This document shows, one piece after another, positions 33,045 through 44,956 of a stretch of DNA of 64,000 nt (the stretch's first letter is position 1; each line of letters begins with the position of its first letter). Under the pieces are notes generated by a model, which had not been told where the DNA came from, ran no database searches, and saw nothing but the letters and a program-made list of their open reading frames with translations. A program made the translations under genes and the position numbers. Source of the stretch: Coprinellus micaceus (lineage: Eukaryota > Basidiomycota > Agaricomycetes > Agaricales > Psathyrellaceae); the NCBI GenBank assembly GCA_951394405.1, contig OX596337.1, positions 3,410,001 to 3,474,000 of the forward strand, in the 5' to 3' direction.

Positions 33045-33531
33045 ACGTACTCTGTTCCCCCTCCCCCTTTGAATCTATCCCCTTATTACTAAAGATACCC
33101 TATTGGTTTCCGTGAATACATATTTATCCACCTATTCTACTGTAGTTCCTGTAGATGATCCCTGTATGTACGCTTAGTCGCTGTGCCCCCTGTCTTGGTT
33201 ACTCGCTCTTCGCTATTCTCGCTGTCGTCCCTCCTTTCTGTTTGTGCTATACTTTTCACTGTCCTGACCATTGCCATATGTCGTTGTTCGTTCGTTGCTT
33301 ACTCGCTCTCTGTTGCTATCGTTTTATTATCCTCCAATGTTCTATTCCCTGTAATATGATTCTCCTCACAGTACGCTTCAAAGCGTGAGCGGATGTGAGC
33401 GCTGATCACTGCAAATGGACAACGCGACGCGTCGATGTACGTCGATTGATCTCTTTCCACAACCACGACGGCAACACCATCGCATCCAATCCTAGCCTCC
33501 ATTTCCCCTCCTACGACAATATATATATGCA
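33045..33531. other. Intergenic between CDC14 and the gamma-tubulin complex gene
   Basis: T/C-rich sequence with a short ATATATAT run near 33520. No gene is seen. Confidence 0.5.
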
Positions 33532-36500
33532 ATGAGCAACCAACCCCCCATCCCCATATCCAGGAGACCCTCTACTCGGTCCGTCTCCTCGCAGTCAGGT
33601 CGACCGCCATCGAGCGCAGGATCTTCACGGCCGCCATCCAGTCTCTCTGGGCCATCTCGACCGTCCTCCAGCCTTTCAGTGGCGAGGCCGGTATCGAGAG
33701 TATCGCAGGGCAGACCGCCTTCGAGCATGACGTATCGACCACCCTCGGCAGCGGGTCCCGGTTATCGTCCCGCGTCGAGGATGAATCGCCCGCCCTCGAG
33801 AGCGTCGCAGAGGAACAGGCTTTTGCCGCTTTATCAGACTCTGGTCAGCCAGGTTACTGGGCTCAAGAAGTCGGGTGCTGGAGAGGAGAATGATGATGAA
33901 GATAGGGCCAGTGTTCTGGTTGAGCATGTTGCGAAGCAGCTGGAGTCTACGACGATGAACAAGGCGTCGGCGAGCCAGGATATGTCGACCATGGACCAGA
34001 TTATAAGTGGGTCAGTTGGTTTCGATGTGTGGAGGTATTTGGCTGACTCGATGTAAAGGCATACGTTGAAAGCAAGATTGAACTTACAGGATACCCTATC
34101 GAAGAGCTTGGAGCATTGCTATGGGAAGTTGAAGAAGCATGTCGACGAGCTAGAAAGCGACCTCGACTCGGAAATCAAGGCGAATAAGTTGCCAGACCAC
34201 CTCCAGATTCTCGTATGCGGTTGCCCCTAACTACCCAGTTTCTGCTCTAACCTCTCCCTTTAGGTCGCCCTATCTCAACCGCCCACTGCTTCAACCCTTG
34301 CCTACGCAGACCTTTACCTCGATAACGTCAAGAATCCACCACCCGGGCCCCAACCCCTCACCTGGGCGCAAATCCTTGCTGAGGAGCCTTTCGAAGGTGA
34401 CCACTGGGAGGGCGTCCTCGACCCCATAAACGTTGACGACTGGGACAGCACGCCCTCGCTCTCACCTCTAAACTCGGACGACCTGGCTCTTGACGATGAC
34501 TCCGATAGCTCCTACTACAGGGGGGACGATGAGGCAAAGGAGGATGGGTCATCGTCTCCTCGCGTACCGAAGGTGGAGGCTCTCCCACATCCGCAGGAGG
34601 ACGCTTCGTTGTTTGAAGAGTTGAAAACGAGGCAGTACTGGAGGGAGGGATGGCGGACAGAAGCGAATACGGAGAGCGCATTTGACCTCGGAGACCCATC
34701 CACATTGGGTCCCTCACTAAGTCGAGTAGCTGCGAGAGCGAGGGAAACCCGTTATGGGACCGGTCCCGTTACACCAGAGGTATCGTCATGTTCAACCCTC
34801 GTGAATTGTGCATAAATGACTGACGAGCCTTGGGTAGAGTTACATAGATGAAGAGGATATGGTGCGGGAGGTTCTCATGTCCCTTCAAGGTCGAGAGAAT
34901 ATAGCCTTGTCGTTTGCCGATGGCCGCTACGGGGTACGCTTTGACGTTAACCTCAACGAAAACCCTCGCCTGAATTTCACCCTTACAGCCAACGCTCTCC
35001 ACGCCACGCCTCATTCATCTGAGCCCCGACGCGCAAACCTCCATACTCAACACATTTGCTCAGATCGCGACGACCCTCCGCTCACTCCGCTCCTTCTCCG
35101 GAGCAGTCTTCTCAATTTGCTGGTCGTCCACATCCCGGCTGGGTGACTCTCCGACTTCTCCTCATTCATCACCCTCGCCTTTGACCAGGACATCAGAGGC
35201 GTTTGCAGATGCTATCGACCAGGAAGTTCGTGACTTTGACGGCTGGTGTGCATCGCGAGAGGAAGATATCTGTCGAGCGTGTCAGGGCCTTACCGAGCCG
35301 CTCGTCGTCAGCCTCCTCGAAACGCAGAACGCTGTTTCGGATGGTTATGGGGATGCGTTCGAAGTCCTCCTGGAAATTATCGAGAGCACTTTTCATATCA
35401 CCACCGGGCCCTCGGATGGAGGGTTGGAACCCATTGTCACCGTGCAAACCAAACGATCACCGGCGGCGCACTCCACCGTTCTCCTCGACACCCTCTTCTC
35501 CGCCCTTCTCGAGCATACTGAACGCAACTCGCTTACGGCCTCCCAAATGATCCTCCGGATATTCATCCGCACTGCCGAGCCCATCTGGAGTATGCTCGGC
35601 AGCTGGCTCCGAGACGGCATGAACGTTGTGGAAAGTGGGTATGGGGACAAGGGACGCATGGAGAAGAAGTCTGATTTGGAGGAAGAGTTTTTCATTGAGA
35701 GTAGCGGGGTGGGGATTGGGATGATGAGTATGGGTTTGCTGGATCCAGACTTTTGGAAGGAGGGGTATTGTCTACGGGACACGTATGTTCGCGCTCCGGG
35801 TGCGAGTACGATGGGAGAGGTGAAGAAGACGCTTGTGCCTGAGTTCCTGAAGCACGTTGCTGAAGCCGTCTTGGAGACGGGGAAGGCGGTCGGGCTGGTG
35901 AGGGCGTTGGGATTGAGGTTGGACAGCGAGAAAGGTTTAGGGGAACTGCCAGCCTTTGGGGAGGTGATCTCCTCGAGTCTTTCGAATAAGGAGCGGGATG
36001 ACGACGTTGAGGGCGATGCTGGCTGGACGGGGAAGGATGTGAACTTGTCTTCATTGTTCGGTGTCTCTGTGGACTCACTGTCGAGGGTCGTGTACGATCG
36101 ACTGTCGCCCGTGTGTGAAGCGACTGGAGGCGAGCTAGTCAAGATTATCATAGACGATTGCGGTCTTTGGAGGCATGTCAACGCGATTGAGGATATGTTT
36201 CTCATGAGGAAAGGCGATGCTCTGTCCCATTTTATTGACCTTGTTTTCTCCAAGGTGTGTGTGTGTGTCTTCTTGACAGTTGTTCAATCCTGACCCCCTT
36301 GCGTGCAGATCGATGCCAACCTCTCCTGGGCGGACTTTCACTTCCTCAACACCGCTTTCTCCGATGTTGTCCGTGTTTCCCAGCAAGCGTCTCCCAATCA
36401 CGAGTGGATCCAGCTTTCTCTTGTTCGCCTTTCCCACCGGAACCACCGCGACTCTGCAAGGCCCATCCACAGGACTGTCAGAGCATTCGAGGGTCTGCAG

Positions 36501-37443
36501 ATCGAGTATGCGGTGCCCTTTCCTCTGGCCTATATATTCAGGCCGGACGTGATGCAGAAGTGTAGCGAAGTGTTTGTTCTGTTGATGCAAGTACGGAGAG
36601 CGAAGGGCGTCCTCGAACGGATCCTGGTGAGGGGGCTTGGAGAGGGACAAGGGTACCAGGAGGAGATGAAGGTGTTTTATGCGATGAGGAGTCGACTGAG
36701 TTGGTTTGTCAAGTACGTGGTCCCCCTCATTTTTATGACCTTGTATTCACCACTGCATCGTTTTTCTTACAGTACGATGCTGACTTTCTTGACCACGTAT
36801 GTGATTCGCGTCGAGATCCAGAAGTTCCACGAGAAGCTCGGTACTGCGCGGTCCTTGGACGAAATTATTCAGTTCCATGACCAACGGTGAGTTTCGGTGT
36901 CGATTGTCACGTCTCTACTGGCTAATGCCTAATTACAGCATCGACCAAATACAGTCACGATGTCTCCTGACTGGTAACTCAGAGGTCCTCCACAAAGCCG
37001 TCATCTCAATCCTCGACATGTGCCTCCACTTCAGTGGTGTGTTCACCTCATACGCCGGCGACACGACCGCGATGCACGACGTTTCCCGCCAATCCATAAC
37101 CATTAAGCACCGGAGTCGTCGACTCAAACGCCAGCAGCGCAACGTTATCGGGTTCTCCTCTGCCTCTGTCCCGCCGAGCGCGAGTTTCCGCGACATCGAC
37201 AGTTCTGATGACGACTACGATGAGGGTAACGAATCTACTGGACCACCAGAAACCACCTTTTCTGTGGCAGACGATACTGGGTATGGCGAAAACGTCTTTG
37301 AGAGCATAGAGCAGATGAGTAAGGAGCTAGATGGCCTCGTGAGGTTTGTAAGGAGGGGAGTGGAGGGTTTGTCGGGAGGCCCGGGGGAGGAAGCGGCGAC
37401 GTTTGGAGTTTTGGCCTTTGCTTTGGAAGACTGGGATATATGA
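33532..37443 (+). CDS. Gamma-tubulin complex component (Spc97/Spc98 family, GCP5/6-like)
   Basis: Eight exons: 33532-34010, 34059-34212, 34264-34779, 34838-34933, 34989-36254, 36309-36712, 36773-36886 and 36939-37443, all phases closing, giving 1177 residues. The first 110 residues are a low-complexity Ser/Pro/Arg region (repeats of RPPSS and RPSSS). The GRIP1 region follows at about 420-700 (IDEEDMVREVLMSLQGRENI, and PIWSMLGSWLRDGM). The GRIP2/gamma-tubulin-binding region runs from about residue 790 (FEGLQIEYAVPFPLAYIFRP, MRSRLSWFVNTMLTFLTTYV). An acidic stretch lies in a late insertion (DIDSSDDDYDEGNE). It belongs to the ring complex that nucleates microtubules at the spindle pole body. The length and insertions fit the GCP5/6 side better than GCP2/3, but the subtype is a guess. 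Confidence 0.85.
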
Positions 37444-37670
37444 AATGTGCTTCCGACTATTTGTACTACTTCTCTGAGCAAACATTTAGGGGGTGATGCC
37501 GTATTAGGGCAGGAATTGATGGACGGCGGCAAACTCGGAACGGAGTTGTCCCCTTTGCCTCCTGCCTCCAACGAGCTCCCTCTGCTACCCCGCCTCACCC
37601 TATCCTCGAGGCTTCCTCCCACCTGTATATCTCGAGGACCCAGAGCCTCAAAAATACAGCCAAATCTACC

Positions 37671-38348
37671 ATGTCAGGAGAATACGTCGACAGAAACCAG
37701 GCTAGGAAAAGCTATCGGCCGGCTGCTGGTGTATGTGCCTTTTCTGCCTCAGTACTCCTTCCAGATAACTTATGGTCTCTTTCGCTCACAATCTCCCGGA
37801 TAAACACTCCAAAATTGCTCAAATGTTGACCCTGGACGCGATATGGCCCACAGACGATGTCAGAAGGCCTCCGACGCGCTCGCGAGCCCTACCGAATCAG
37901 GAACGCCCTCGTCGGTCTCGGTCTCGGCGCGTTTGCAGTCGGGGTGTGGGCATACTCAATTAGCGCGGTCAAGCAAGACGTCTTTGACGACGTAGACGAG
38001 GAAGCTAAGGCTCTCGGAGCTGGTCAATCAACCCCTGCAGCATCAGGTTCTGCTACAAGGCAGGCTATGACGGTAACTGTGGGCTCAACAACAACGACAA
38101 CTCCTGCGCTGCCTGCTGCTGCAGGCATTGCACAGGGCGCCGCAAACCTCGTGCTCCCGGATACGGTACCCCTTCCTCCAGTTACGCCACCAGTGCCAGC
38201 ACCTGTCGCGGCCAAGGGCGTTTTGGCGAGGGCAATTGACAAGAGGTGGCCCAGCTCGAAGGTTATCGATCCCGAGAGCAAGACGTTCTTGTGGGGGGCA
38301 CCGAGTGTGGATAATGTTGGGAAGATGGGAGTTTTCAAGTCGTCATGA
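37671..38348 (+). CDS. COA3: Cytochrome c oxidase assembly factor 3
   Basis: Two exons (37671-37730 and 37854-38348, 123-nt intron, phase 0) give 184 residues. The short Coa3 core is MSGEYVDRNQARKSYRPAAG, TMSEGLRRAREPYRIRN and a single membrane segment ALVGLGLGAFAVGVWAYSI (about 36-58), followed by AVKQDVFDDVDEE. The last 110 residues are an Ala/Pro/Thr-rich tail not present in the small yeast protein. Coa3 sits in the mitochondrial inner membrane with Cox14 and Mss51 and holds newly made Cox1 during complex IV assembly. It starts 227 bp after the gamma-tubulin complex gene. Confidence 0.85.
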
Positions 38349-40753
38349 TCTTGAATGTAGGTGGAGGATGGAAATGACGCGATGTTTGCTGTGCGTCGGA
38401 TTACTACCCTGGATCTCATTTCATTCCTTCCTATCTGCACCCCAACCCAATCCAATCCCTTTCTCTTTTCTCGGGACAACCCCTCGACTTGATTCTCAGA
38501 TCTACTCCCCTCCGGTGCTTACACGCAATCTCTGCTTTCGTCGTGTGGTTGTGTGGTTTTGTGATATGAAATTATCACATAACTGAGTTGCTCTGGCCAC
38601 CGGTTGAGTTCCGCAGGTATGCCCACATTCAAATTAAATATGAATCGACCTTCTAACTGCCTTATGTGCAGAGTTGAAACACCCCCGGGATCGTAAAGCG
38701 CTGCCTCCCATTTGAGATTTGAATGGCCCATCATAGCGACCCAGTGGGAAAGGACTCTCTCATGCGACGTCCGAGTCTGAAACTCCTTCATCTTCCCATT
38801 CACAGAACAAAAATAGCGTAAAACCTACAGCCTTTCTATTGATTTTGTCCCAGCGGTAGTGGCGTCGAGGTTCAAACGTTTCGCCACTCGTGGGCGCCTA
38901 ATCAGTCGGGTGTTGCAAATCAGCCCCTTTCAATTTCCAATCCCTTCCCCCAGGAACTCTGGGATGTCGTACAGTGTCTATACACCTCGTCGTCACCACT
39001 CCAGAATAGGTTCAATTCAAGAAGATGAAACCTCCAGTCCAAAGGAGGCGGTGGTGGGAACATGGAAAGGCGGAGATACACAATTGTCCGTCATGGGAGA
39101 TGTGAGAACGAATCACATTCTACTTAAGGTACCTATCAGTGAAATCCCGCACCCCCTTACATAAGCCAAAATGGGCGCATGACGACGAGCACAACTCCTC
39201 CACGACATTGACACTTTTAATTGTTTTGACTCCTGGGGATCCTTTGGAGAGATGCTGGGCACAATCCTCAGGAAGAATTTTTTTAATTACATGTAAACTG
39301 GGGGCGTAGTTAGGTTAAGTGTCCGAAAATTTTCACCCCTTCGGAAACGGCATAAAACGCGTTTTCAGCGCGAATGGCAGTGGGTTCGAAATTTCGTCCT
39401 CCAGATTTTGCGCATCACGTGACCTAAATTAAGGTTAGGGTTAACCCCTCCCCCTCTGCCAGGACGCAGGTGATTCCGCCAACCCCTTCTGTGTGGCCAA
39501 TTTATGGGCCCTGGGTTAATAAAGTATATTTTAGCACTAATATGACCCCTGGGTACATTTCCCTGGGACGACCCAGCCCACCCAAGGGGGTCGAACCTTT
39601 TTGAACCTCCCAGATTTTGCGCTCTTGGCGCCAAGCCTATGATTACATAAGGGTGCTGGATTTCGGCGATAGGTACCTTACATTCATTCGTTCAGGCGTC
39701 CCTCTAGCTGCAGAGTGGTCCCGACGCCCAAACCCGGGTACGACTGTTCCACCGCACGCGAATTATGAGCGCCTATTCTGTGTGGTGCAGATCTACGGGG
39801 AACTCAAGCGTGGAAACGGGTGCACACACGATCGGACAGCCGTCTGTGAAGTTGTGGGGTACCTTCGCTTTAGGCGGGCTTGAAGGAGACGCTCAAAATG
39901 TATTGTCCCATCTGCAGCATCGATCGGGTTGGAAGGATCCTCCGACTACTCGTGGATGACCGACTCGGAGTCCAAGCGTGCGATGACACATGTACAGTCA
40001 ACCCCCCTTTCCAGCTGGCCAATGGTGAGTGCGCGTTCTCTTGTTTTCTCATCCTGGCTCCCACACCCATTCATGTGACTCCTGCAAGGCACTGGTTGAG
40101 GTGATACCCTCAAAGCGAGTTGTGTCCCAAGCAAATATGCTACTTTTGAGTAAGATGGAGCTCATTTGTTTTCTGCGCGTATGACGGAGTTTGGATGACA
40201 GCTAATGAACCACATTTCCACTCCCCCCGATAATCAGAGGACACTTTCCTAACACATCGTCGTGTTTCGTACTCATGTTGAATCCTCCCTAGGTGTGGAT
40301 TACCGTCAGGCACCAAACAAAACGAATTAACTACAATTGTCTACCCTCTTTGGCTGGCTCGGAGCGAGAGGCAGCTATCCCCCTCTAACTTATCACATCC
40401 AAGATACTCATCTGCGGGCTTGGAGGTGACGAACGGGAGTCTTTGCGGTGCAAACTAAATGGAAGTGACATTGACAGTGCTTCTATGATGGGCGCCTATC
40501 GCCCGGAAGAACCTGTTTTTCATCCTCAGCTGTGTACGTTCGGTGGCGCTCTGTCGGAGGAAGATCCCTGGGCGCCCGAAGAGCTTCACACGCCGTTGGC
40601 TGGACGGAAGCTGACAAGTGGGCGCGCAACGAGGCCCAACATTGTTCATTTTATTTTCGCTGTGATTCTATTTAAAACTGTGGGTGGACGGCATACAGTC
40701 GCCAAGTCGCCTGGGTTCTTCACACTCTCCTTCTTCCCTCTCACTCTGCCGCC
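38349..40753. other. 2.4-kb gene-poor stretch
   Basis: No coding frame with family resemblance is seen. It contains an imperfect 33-bp direct repeat (39382-39413 and 39589-39622), an AT-rich part near 39270-39340 and one GCGCCTAA motif (38893-38900). A decayed mobile element is possible. Confidence 0.5.
39382..39622. repeat. Imperfect direct repeat pair flanking about 175 bp
   Basis: GGGTTCGAAATTTCGTCCTC followed by CAGATTTTGCGC (39382-39413) recurs as GGGGTCGAACCTTTTTGAAC followed by CTCCCAGATTTTGCGC (39588-39622). Confidence 0.45.
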
Positions 40754-41990
40754 ATGTCCTCTCAAGTCGACCCAGAGAAGCTCGGTATGATCATCATCCG
40801 GGCTCTCCATGCCTTCGACTCTCTAGGGATGATGGTACTGGGTGCGCAGTCCACCTACCAACTCGCTGTGATGTATGTCGACTAACACACACCAGGCGTA
40901 CAGCTTTTCATGTGCATCTACTGTCTCGCAGTCTACCTCGAGACATCAAAGATAGAGCGTTCAAGGAGACTACCTTATATCATCTTCAACTTCGTCGTAT
41001 TCGCTCTCTCAGCAGTTGGAGCCTTCGTTGGCTCAGAATTGCAGTTCCAGAGAGAGTTTTACTCGTCGTCTGGGATGGACGTCATTGTCGACTCAAGGGC
41101 TCTGGCGTCTGGCAAGTTGACTGTGATAGTCATGTTCTGCGCATGCTTCGTTGTCTTCCTTGCAGATGGGCTAATGGTATGTTGAGACGACCGATGGAAG
41201 TAATGCTGATGCTGATAATGAGCTACTCAGCTGTATCGCTGTTACACGATCAGATACGCGGACCCACTGTGGCTTCGAGTACTACCCGCACTCCTTTACA
41301 TACCGTCTGTCGGTAAGATCATCTACACTAAGGAGTAACTACACCCATCTAATTCGCTCACTACAGCTTTCGGGCTCTTCACCATTTCGGTATACGCCAA
41401 GCCAACCAATGGAGTCATATCGTGGCCCCAGCCAACCTTTGTTTGCCTAACTGTCGCCTTCAATATCTTAGTCACAGTCCTCATCGCCCAAAAGATGGTC
41501 GCATCACGGAAAAGGCTAGCGGAAGCTCTGCCTGGGCGCAATATGAGTGCGTATACCGGTGTCACGGCCGTCCTGATCGAGTCCGCCATCCCTTTGTCTC
41601 TCACTGGGCTCGGGTATGCCATTCTCAGTGCAATGAGTATCACCGGTCCCGGTGACCCATACGTCGGGGTAACGTTCCTGAACTTGTTCAATTTGCTGTA
41701 CACTTCATTCAACGTGAGCCACCCTATACTTCCGTTTATTCTCAGACGCGATAGGTTGACATCGTCACTTACAGCAACTATCCCCCACCCTCATTATCTT
41801 CCGGGTAACGACTGGTCGCTCATGGACCAACGACTTCGAACAATCCACGCGGGAATCAAGTGAGAAGGGGCCAATGGGTACTCTGCGGTTTCACCATACT
41901 ACCCAGGGTGGACAGGATGGCGAGAGTGTTGTCGATTTAGACGGAAAGGTGACATCGAGAGAGAAGGTAGAGGTTGCCCAGGTCGCATAG
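40754..41990 (+). CDS. Seven-helix membrane protein of an Agaricomycete family, function unknown
   Basis: Five exons: 40754-40841, 40896-41176, 41231-41312, 41367-41713 and 41775-41990, giving 337 residues. The first intron has a perfect CTAAC branch site. About seven hydrophobic helices can be placed, for example LGVQLFMCIYCLAVYL, LPYIIFNFVVFALSAVGAFV, LTVIVMFCACFVVFLADGLM and FVCLTVAFNILVTVLIAQKM. The WRY-like turn LYRCYTIRYADPLWLRVLPA between helices and the soluble Ser/Thr/Glu-rich tail after RVTTGRSWTND are typical of the many small seven-helix proteins of mushroom-forming fungi. No ligand or partner is known for them, and I see no rhodopsin Lys signature. Confidence 0.8.
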
Positions 41991-43753
41991 TGGGCCAAGG
42001 GGGTCTGCATATCGTTCAACCTTTCTGTGTTTAGGTTGTATTGTATCCACAGGGTTTCGTGTAACCCATCAAAGTCTCGGTGGTTGCATATGCCGATAGT
42101 GTAACCTCTTCCTCCCTCCTTTTCGGCGATCGTAGGGCACGGTTTTATGGATCCATACTTGTCTTGGTTTCCCGTTGCTCCCGGATCAGTAGATGGGCGC
42201 CTAACAGCCGGCTATGGACGGCCACTATGTCGCTTGCCTGTGATGGGACCGCCCATCGAGCGGTCCCGCGCTTGTGACGGTTAGAAGCAAACATCCACGT
42301 CTCAAGAAACGCGTCGTGAAGCTCGCCCATCGTGCTCAATTACTACCATCCGCCGACTCAACATTCTAGTCTCTGTGACACGGAAGTGACTTCTCCAATA
42401 TTAAGGTACCGTACCACCACTCGAAGTCCGCAGCAAACGCAATCCGACAGGGACGCGTCCGCGACTCTGCCAAATGCACCACCTCCCTGTTCTCTTCTTT
42501 TCTCCAGTTCTCCTTCCTCAACAACTCCATTCTAGTGACCCGGGACGAATGGAAAGAAGGCGATAACGTCACTCGAACTGCCCTTAATTGACCTACCACG
42601 CCCCAGAAGCACCCACCCACAAGCGCCTCCTAGACAGGTGCGCGTAATATGGCGAACCACTTGAAGCCAAATTGAAAATGCTCTTCGACCAGCCTTCGAC
42701 GCGGTACCGAGTGTCAAAGAACCTCCTTCCAAGCGTCGGAAGTAGCACGTCCCTAATTAAAACCACGGACCCATACTCCCGATCCGGGAAGTATGTACGC
42801 AATATCGCACGAGAGAAGGCGAAAGAAGCTGATTTATCCTCGTCGCGTCGGCGGCGGAGGCGCAGCCACCGTGGCCCAAGACATAAAAAGCTATAGCACT
42901 CAGCAACTACACCAGAAGCGCCACACTAGAACGTAAAGTGGTAAAGTAGAGAATAGTAGTCGGACGTTGAATGCCAAGGAGGATTTTGGAAATGTGAGAT
43001 TTTCGTCTCAGCCACAGGCTAAACGGAACCGATGGACGTGGAGCCGTAAGAGACGGTTTTTTGAGCGTTTCTGAAGATGGTTAGGGGGATCGGGACGAGG
43101 GAGCCGGTTTCAACCCGAGGCTCCTTGAAAGCGAGGAAGAGCAATGGAGAGATGAAGACCGACTTCCATCCCTTATGCGGCAAGTGAGTGACCGTGGTGG
43201 TTTGTAACGACCTTTACGATCCCACCGGAGACGCGAAGTAGGATGCGAAAGGCCTGCTAAGGAATTATGGTGCTTTCATCGCCGAGGTCACCGACAGGCC
43301 CCCTAGCATGGAGCACAGGGATGCGCTCTGGCGAGGGAACAGTTATAACCTGCAACCGACCTCGGGACCGAGGGGTCAGAGCCACAAACCTTGGAGAACG
43401 ACCATACGAGGTTCCCTACTAGGTGGCTCAGGTAACCTGCCAGTAGCCCGTCAGTGCCATGATACACATGTGCACTCACTTTGTCACCTGCTGCTAAAGC
43501 TCAACTCAATCAACCAAGCTCAATTGAACGTCCAAATATATCAATTTACCGGAACTAGCATAGCGTAACTTGACCACGGCGCGGGGAGTGGAAGCAGAAG
43601 CGGGCGAGAAGAGTATAGAGAGAAATTCTGAAACAAGCAGGGAATTAAGTCAGCATGGGTTTCCTGGGTCCTAAGAAGACAAGAACGCACAGTTGTACCA
43701 CATAACCGATATGAAATTGCAAGAGAGAAGTGTCCAAATTGTCCATTCATGAA
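41991..43753. other. 1.8-kb intergenic stretch
   Basis: No credible gene is seen. It contains a perfect 8-bp inverted repeat (42245-42252 with 42260-42267), a GCGCCTAA motif (42197-42204), and a short Glu-rich frame ending at a possible splice donor (43121-43193) that could be a gene relic. Confidence 0.45.
42245..42267. repeat. Perfect short hairpin
   Basis: GGGACCGC and its reverse complement GCGGTCCC are separated by 7 nt (CCATCGA). It could fold as RNA or DNA. No run of T follows to suggest a terminator, and none is expected in a fungus. Confidence 0.5.
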
Positions 43754-44956
43754 TCACGAGAACGCCAAACCAGCCCATGCCCCAACCGCACCGACCACCG
43801 CACCTCCCGCCACAGCTCTCAGGTTGGAGCCGCCCGACGTTGCCGCAGACGGAGTTGCGCTAGCGGTGGACGCGGTGACCTCTTGACCAACAAATGCTAC
43901 CCTTCTGACAAGCTTCTCGACCCCCACTGGATCCTTCCCTACAACCAGGAACGCCTCATCGCTCTCCTCATCACCATTCAGAGCGACTTCAGCAATGAAT
44001 CCCATTTCCCTTGCCTCCTCGGCAATTTCGTGTACCGTAGATCTGGCGAGGACGTGAATTTGAGCCTTCGAGTTCCTCCCGAGTTGGGACAGGAAGAACT
44101 GCCGTTGCTCCGAGCTCATGGTTCGAACCAGGGGGCGTGGGCCGGGTTTATGGCTGGTGAACGAAGGGGTGGGTGAAGTAAACAGGACCCTCGGGCCGTG
44201 TCCTTCTTCTTGCTTAACCTTGAAATCCTGCACGGTACTCTGGGACTCGAAGAAACTTGCATTGGGCGTGATAAGCGTTCCTGGCATCGGTGACTGCGGC
44301 GATGACTTTGGCTTGCGCAGAGCGGGCTTCAATGACGTCGTATCCACCCGAATCGTCTCCTGCCATTGTACGACCCTGGATGATCTCCCCTTCAAAGGCG
44401 AGTTCCCTTCCTCTTCAGGCTCTGTATCTTCGTCCAAGATCCCGGGCTGCATGAGTAACTCCACGATCTCATCAGAGGTAGTCGAGAGCGAAGCGAGGCT
44501 GGCAGCGTCATGCAGACCCCGTGGCTGCAAGGTGCTGGCGACCTGCTGCGACTTCCTCCTGGTCCTATCCCGGATAACCGCCTTGATCTGCTCCTCGGTC
44601 TCCCTTGAGGGAGACGAACCGCTGATGTACATCGAGCTCATGGCCGTCACGATGTTATTCGACCCAATCGATCTGCGTCCACCTGTCCTCTTTGGCGTAG
44701 TGGCTGTAAAGTTATCTGAGGTCTCCCCGGGGCTTACACTGCGTTGAGGCGAGTGAATAGGAGACGGTGCTGCTGATCCGGATTCCGAATCAACGTAGGG
44801 GCAACCACTACGAGGATGACCAACCCTGGGTCGCTTGCATTTGCTGCAGTGCGGTACTCTCCGAGGGGTTGTGGAAGGAGAAGGCGTGCCTGTTTCTCCG
44901 TTCGACACGTCTGTCGCGACTGTCGCGTTGCTTGCAGCGCGTGTTGCAGGGGCCAT
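43754..44956 (-). CDS. Zinc-knuckle-like protein with C-terminal hydrophobic tail, unknown function
   Basis: A single exon of 400 residues with a clear ATG. Near residue 37 it has CSKCKRPRVGHPRSGCPYVD, a Cys-x2-Cys...His-x4-Cys arrangement that could bind one zinc. The middle is Ser/Thr/Pro-rich with basic and acidic patches. A folded-looking block lies at about 280-365 (MSSEQRQFFLSQLGRNSKAQ through DEAFLVVGKDPVGVEKLVRR). The end, AVAGGAVVGAVGAWAGLAFS, is a Gly/Ala-rich hydrophobic segment that could anchor the protein in a membrane. I recognise it only as a basidiomycete conserved hypothetical type. Confidence 0.75.
   Translation of the reverse strand: MAPATRAASNATVATDVSNGETGTPSPSTTPRRVPHCSKCKRPRVGHPRSGCPYVDSESGSAAPSPIHSPQRSVSPGETSDNFTATTPKRTGGRRSIGSNNIVTAMSSMYISGSSPSRETEEQIKAVIRDRTRRKSQQVASTLQPRGLHDAASLASLSTTSDEIVELLMQPGILDEDTEPEEEGNSPLKGRSSRVVQWQETIRVDTTSLKPALRKPKSSPQSPMPGTLITPNASFFESQSTVQDFKVKQEEGHGPRVLFTSPTPSFTSHKPGPRPLVRTMSSEQRQFFLSQLGRNSKAQIHVLARSTVHEIAEEAREMGFIAEVALNGDEESDEAFLVVGKDPVGVEKLVRRVAFVGQEVTASTASATPSAATSGGSNLRAVAGGAVVGAVGAWAGLAFS

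Noticed and set aside
35393..36253. Long minus-strand open frame of 286 codons
   Set aside because: It lies antisense to the well-supported gamma-tubulin complex gene and has shadow-like Ser/Pro composition.
39431..39447. Telomere-like GGTTAGGGTTAACCC
   Set aside because: Only about one and a half units, with no tandem array around it.
43121..43193. Short coding-like stretch (LLESEEEQWRDEDRLPSLMR) ending at a GTGAGT donor
   Set aside because: No joining exon was found on either side, so it is too short to call a gene or pseudogene.
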